This document shows positions 6,593-8,798 of a DNA stretch of 8,798 bases, piece by piece. Positions within the stretch are counted from its first letter, which is position 1; each line of letters opens with the position of its first letter. A program made the position numbers and the translations under genes. Location of the stretch: assembly GCA_947178045.1 (NCBI GenBank), contig CAMWWR010000053.1, forward strand, positions 1 through 8,798. The letters run 5' to 3'. The DNA comes from an uncultured Clostridia bacterium (GTDB taxonomy: Bacteria > Bacillota > Clostridia > Lachnospirales > Lachnospiraceae). The notes under the pieces are model-generated. The model did not search any database. It was not told the origin of the DNA and saw only the letters and a list, made by a program, of their open reading frames with translations.

Positions 6593-8798
6593 TCAGCCAG
6601 CGCTCCGTTCCCGGCACATCAGCCTCGCTCCGTTGAAGGTGATTTTCTGATCCTGCGTGAACGAGGCGCGGAACGAAAACAGCCCCGCATATCCCATATT
6701 GTCCCAGGCCCCGCCGAAGGTCACAACATAGCGCTTTCCGGCCTCCGCGCTGCAGAACCACGCATCGCAGTACCAAGAGCAGTTGCCCGCCCCCTGCCCG
6801 ATCTCGGCCGGCAGCGCGATCAGCGGATTTTTTTCGTCATAGCCCATCGTTTTGACATACATATTCTCCGGATCTCCGAAGGTTTTGCTCGTCAGGCTGA
6901 CGCTCTGCTCCGGCAGCAGATAGGCGATCTGCTCCGTCCTCCCGTCCGGATAGGATACCTCCAGCCTCCGGCCCGTGACGTTGCAGCCGTCCAGCACAAC
7001 CCAGATACCGCCCCACGGATTTTCAATACCGCGGTAGCGGAACGCATCGTGTGCTCTCTCCGGCAGTCCCGCCGCTTTCGTGCCGGTCGCACCGGACAGC
7101 CCATCGCAGCTGCCCGTGTGCTCGGGCAGCGCGGACATGCCGGTGCCGTGCGCGGTCAGCCGGACCGGACTGCCCGAAAAGGTGATCTCCACGCTTCCGT
7201 CATCTCTCTGTGTCCTCCCGGTAACCACCCGCCCGGTATTGGCATACTCCGGCGAATAAAAATCACTCCACACGTTCATGACCGCCACGGCGTCCCCTTC
7301 CAGATAACGCCGGGAAATGGAATTGTCCTTCAGCCGGATGCTGTTCGTCCGTTCCGCCGTATCAAGGGAATAATAGGTCGACATTTTATCCGAAATCATA
7401 TAAGGCATATAGGTATTGCCCTCAAAGATCGACTGCGAGTCGAGCACGGCGCTCTCAACCAGGAACAGCCGCTGCACGGTCAGCATCGCACACAGATCAA
7501 GCTCCTGAAAGCCTGCGTTCGCCTTCGCCATACGGCAGAATTCCGCGGCAGAGCGGTACATGGACACCTGCCTGCCTGCTCTCGAGACAAGCCTTCCGCC
7601 CTCCCCGCCGCTTTCCTCCGCGGCAAAATATGCGCCGATGTAGATGGCGTCAAGCTCTCCCTCCGGCGTACAAAAGCTCGGATCAGTCTCGCATCCCTCT
7701 CCCGGGCAGGCGGATATCCATATTTCCTCCGTATCGCCCTCCACCCTCCGCCGCACATAGTGTTTCGGAATCTCGACCATCACCTCCCCCGCGGAGCCGT
7801 CCGCGGCATAGCCCTCCTCGCCCTCGTAGACGATCCGCCTTTTTCCCTCCGGGAAGGAAACTGCGCAGCGCCGCATGGCTCCCCACGGGTAAATCCGGTC
7901 AAAATCATTTTCGTACGGGGCAGCCGGCTCATCTCCCAGCATATAATTAAAATGCAGCCCCTCCGCATCTCCGATGCGCTCGCATACCGGCACAGAGTCC
8001 CGCCGCCGGATCCTCACGCCGTAGCGGCCCGTGGTTTTCAGAAAATTCCGGCCTCCCGCACTGTTTTCCGGCGTTCCGGCGGCACACCCCGGCAGCTGTT
8101 CTGCCGTTTTTCCGGCGCTCAACATCTGTCCTGTCAACGCTTCGGCCGGTTCTCCGAAATACGATAACTCGAGCTCCCGCCCGTTCCCGTCCGTGAACCA
8201 CACCCGGCTGTCGACGGCAAGCATGCCCTTGGGCTCCACGAGTCCGGAGGAAAACAATCCCGGTCTCAGGCTTTTTCTCCCGGCACCCGGTTCCGCCCCG
8301 TCTGCGGCGGCCATATCGCGGCCTTTTTTCCCGGTGATATACCATCTTCCCTCAAAGTACAGCAGCTGTTTCCCTTTTTTCAGTCCCTCCACCGGAAAAT
8401 GCTGCTCGCGGTACGGCTCAAAAAAGGTCGGCACAAGCCCGTACTCGATCTGGAGCCGGTCGCCGAGCGGAAGCGTCTCCTCGTCGTCCCTCCTCGCGAA
8501 AAAGACCCGCGCACGCACGGCTCCCCTCGGGATCTCCGCCTTGGGAAAGGTCAGCCCGCTCTTCTTACCCGTTTTTGTGCGGTATTTTTTCTCCGTCGGA
8601 ACATCCGTCACGACCGTGCCGTCCTGCAGCGCAAACTGCCAGACCGCCCGGTTGTACGCATCTCCGCTCATGACAAGGAATCGTTCCCCCTCATCCAGCC
8701 GAAACCATTCCGTCGTCATGAAATTTTTATTTTTTTCGGAAAAAAGCTCCGTGCTCCCTTTTTTCAGGTAGCCGGTACGGTATGCCGGAGCCACGAGG
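6593..8798 (-). CDS. Phage-tail/DGR-type variable protein with C-terminal C-type-lectin fold (5' end outside window)
   Basis: The frame is open from the right edge to the TGA at 6595-6593, giving 734 visible codons; numbering here starts at the in-frame GTG at 8794. That GTG has too little upstream sequence to judge, so the true start probably lies outside. Residues 1-140 look like a carbohydrate-binding or tail-fibre segment; QIEYGLVPTFFEPY (115-128) resembles a phrase common in phage tail proteins. Residues about 255-733 match a family I know from phage tail proteins and DGR targets: RYGVRI, IYPWGAMRRCAV (301-312), VMVEIPKHYVRR (338-349), DAIYIGAYF (382-390), FLVES (444-448), YRGIENPWGGIWVVLDG (587-603), and a final FGGAWDNMGYAGLF...NGARLMC (693-727). 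That end closely resembles the variable region of Bordetella Mtd. The likely role is ligand binding on a surface or phage-like particle. No signal peptide can be assessed because the N-terminus is missing. Whether the gene is actively diversified is not shown. Confidence 0.75.
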   Translation of the reverse strand, partial: LVAPAYRTGYLKKGSTELFSEKNKNFMTTEWFRLDEGERFLVMSGDAYNRAVWQFALQDGTVVTDVPTEKKYRTKTGKKSGLTFPKAEIPRGAVRARVFFARRDDEETLPLGDRLQIEYGLVPTFFEPYREQHFPVEGLKKGKQLLYFEGRWYITGKKGRDMAAADGAEPGAGRKSLRPGLFSSGLVEPKGMLAVDSRVWFTDGNGRELELSYFGEPAEALTGQMLSAGKTAEQLPGCAAGTPENSAGGRNFLKTTGRYGVRIRRRDSVPVCERIGDAEGLHFNYMLGDEPAAPYENDFDRIYPWGAMRRCAVSFPEGKRRIVYEGEEGYAADGSAGEVMVEIPKHYVRRRVEGDTEEIWISACPGEGCETDPSFCTPEGELDAIYIGAYFAAEESGGEGGRLVSRAGRQVSMYRSAAEFCRMAKANAGFQELDLCAMLTVQRLFLVESAVLDSQSIFEGNTYMPYMISDKMSTYYSLDTAERTNSIRLKDNSISRRYLEGDAVAVMNVWSDFYSPEYANTGRVVTGRTQRDDGSVEITFSGSPVRLTAHGTGMSALPEHTGSCDGLSGATGTKAAGLPERAHDAFRYRGIENPWGGIWVVLDGCNVTGRRLEVSYPDGRTEQIAYLLPEQSVSLTSKTFGDPENMYVKTMGYDEKNPLIALPAEIGQGAGNCSWYCDAWFCSAEAGKRYVVTFGGAWDNMGYAGLFSFRASFTQDQKITFNGARLMCRERSAG
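6614..6720 (-). other. Candidate DGR-like variable region at the 3' end of the CLec-fold gene
   Basis: Codons for residues 693-727 align by eye with the Mtd variable region: FGGAW at the start, AG in the middle, and N-GAR-L-M-C at the end, where Mtd has FGGAW, SG and F-GAR-G-V-C. In DGR targets, solvent-exposed residues of this stretch are varied by adenine-specific copying from a template repeat. No second copy of the stretch is seen elsewhere in the window, so only its position and protein motif support the call. Confidence 0.4.

Noticed and set aside
6423..6776. Minus-strand 117-codon frame across the end of the CLec gene and the spacer
   Set aside because: It overlaps the conserved FGGAW...GAR segment in a different frame, and its translation is Arg-rich without motifs.
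5762..8167. Plus-strand open frame of about 801 codons
   Set aside because: It is antisense to both the fusion gene and the CLec gene, spans the gap between them, and has Arg/Pro-rich low-complexity translation with no domain signature.

Overview
The window comes from a GC-rich Gram-positive anaerobe, most likely a member of the Clostridia (Lachnospiraceae-like). The signs are the gene order apt - rel - metallo-beta-lactamase-fold hydrolase - hemZ, strong purine-rich Shine-Dalgarno sites, and an FrhB/ferredoxin-type protein typical of anaerobes. Every gene I can support lies on the minus strand, so transcription runs from high to low coordinates. Many long plus-strand reading frames exist, but they are shadows of the minus-strand genes.

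Right part (8798 to 4148), accessory region. First comes a large protein whose 5' end lies outside the window. It looks like a phage-tail or diversity-generating-retroelement (DGR) variable protein: a tail-fibre-like N-terminal part and a C-terminal C-type-lectin (CLec) fold ending in FGGAW...NGARLMC, which resembles the Mtd-type variable region. No reverse transcriptase or template repeat is visible in the window. After a 177-bp gap comes a 755-residue fusion. Its N-terminal half is a degenerate polysaccharide-pyruvyl-transferase-like domain interrupted by an acidic 48-bp tandem repeat. Its C-terminal half is a two-cluster ferredoxin joined to an FrhB-type (coenzyme F420 hydrogenase beta subunit) domain.

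Left part (4147 to 1), conserved housekeeping region. An AT-rich 142-bp spacer carries phased A-tracts and a good sigma-A-type promoter with an extended -10. It drives apt (adenine salvage) and rel (bifunctional (p)ppGpp synthetase/hydrolase). A metallo-beta-lactamase-fold hydrolase follows with a 4-bp ATGA overlap, then, after a perfect 10-bp hairpin, the first 120 codons of a hemZ-like coproporphyrinogen dehydrogenase. apt and rel both bear on purine nucleotide metabolism: PRPP-dependent AMP formation, and GTP/ATP-derived alarmones.

The part most worth a second look is the variable-protein-like gene beside the unusual pyruvyltransferase/ferredoxin/FrhB fusion. No RNA genes, CRISPR arrays, insertion sequences or clear rho-independent terminators were found. 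No gene-free stretch exceeds 300 bases.
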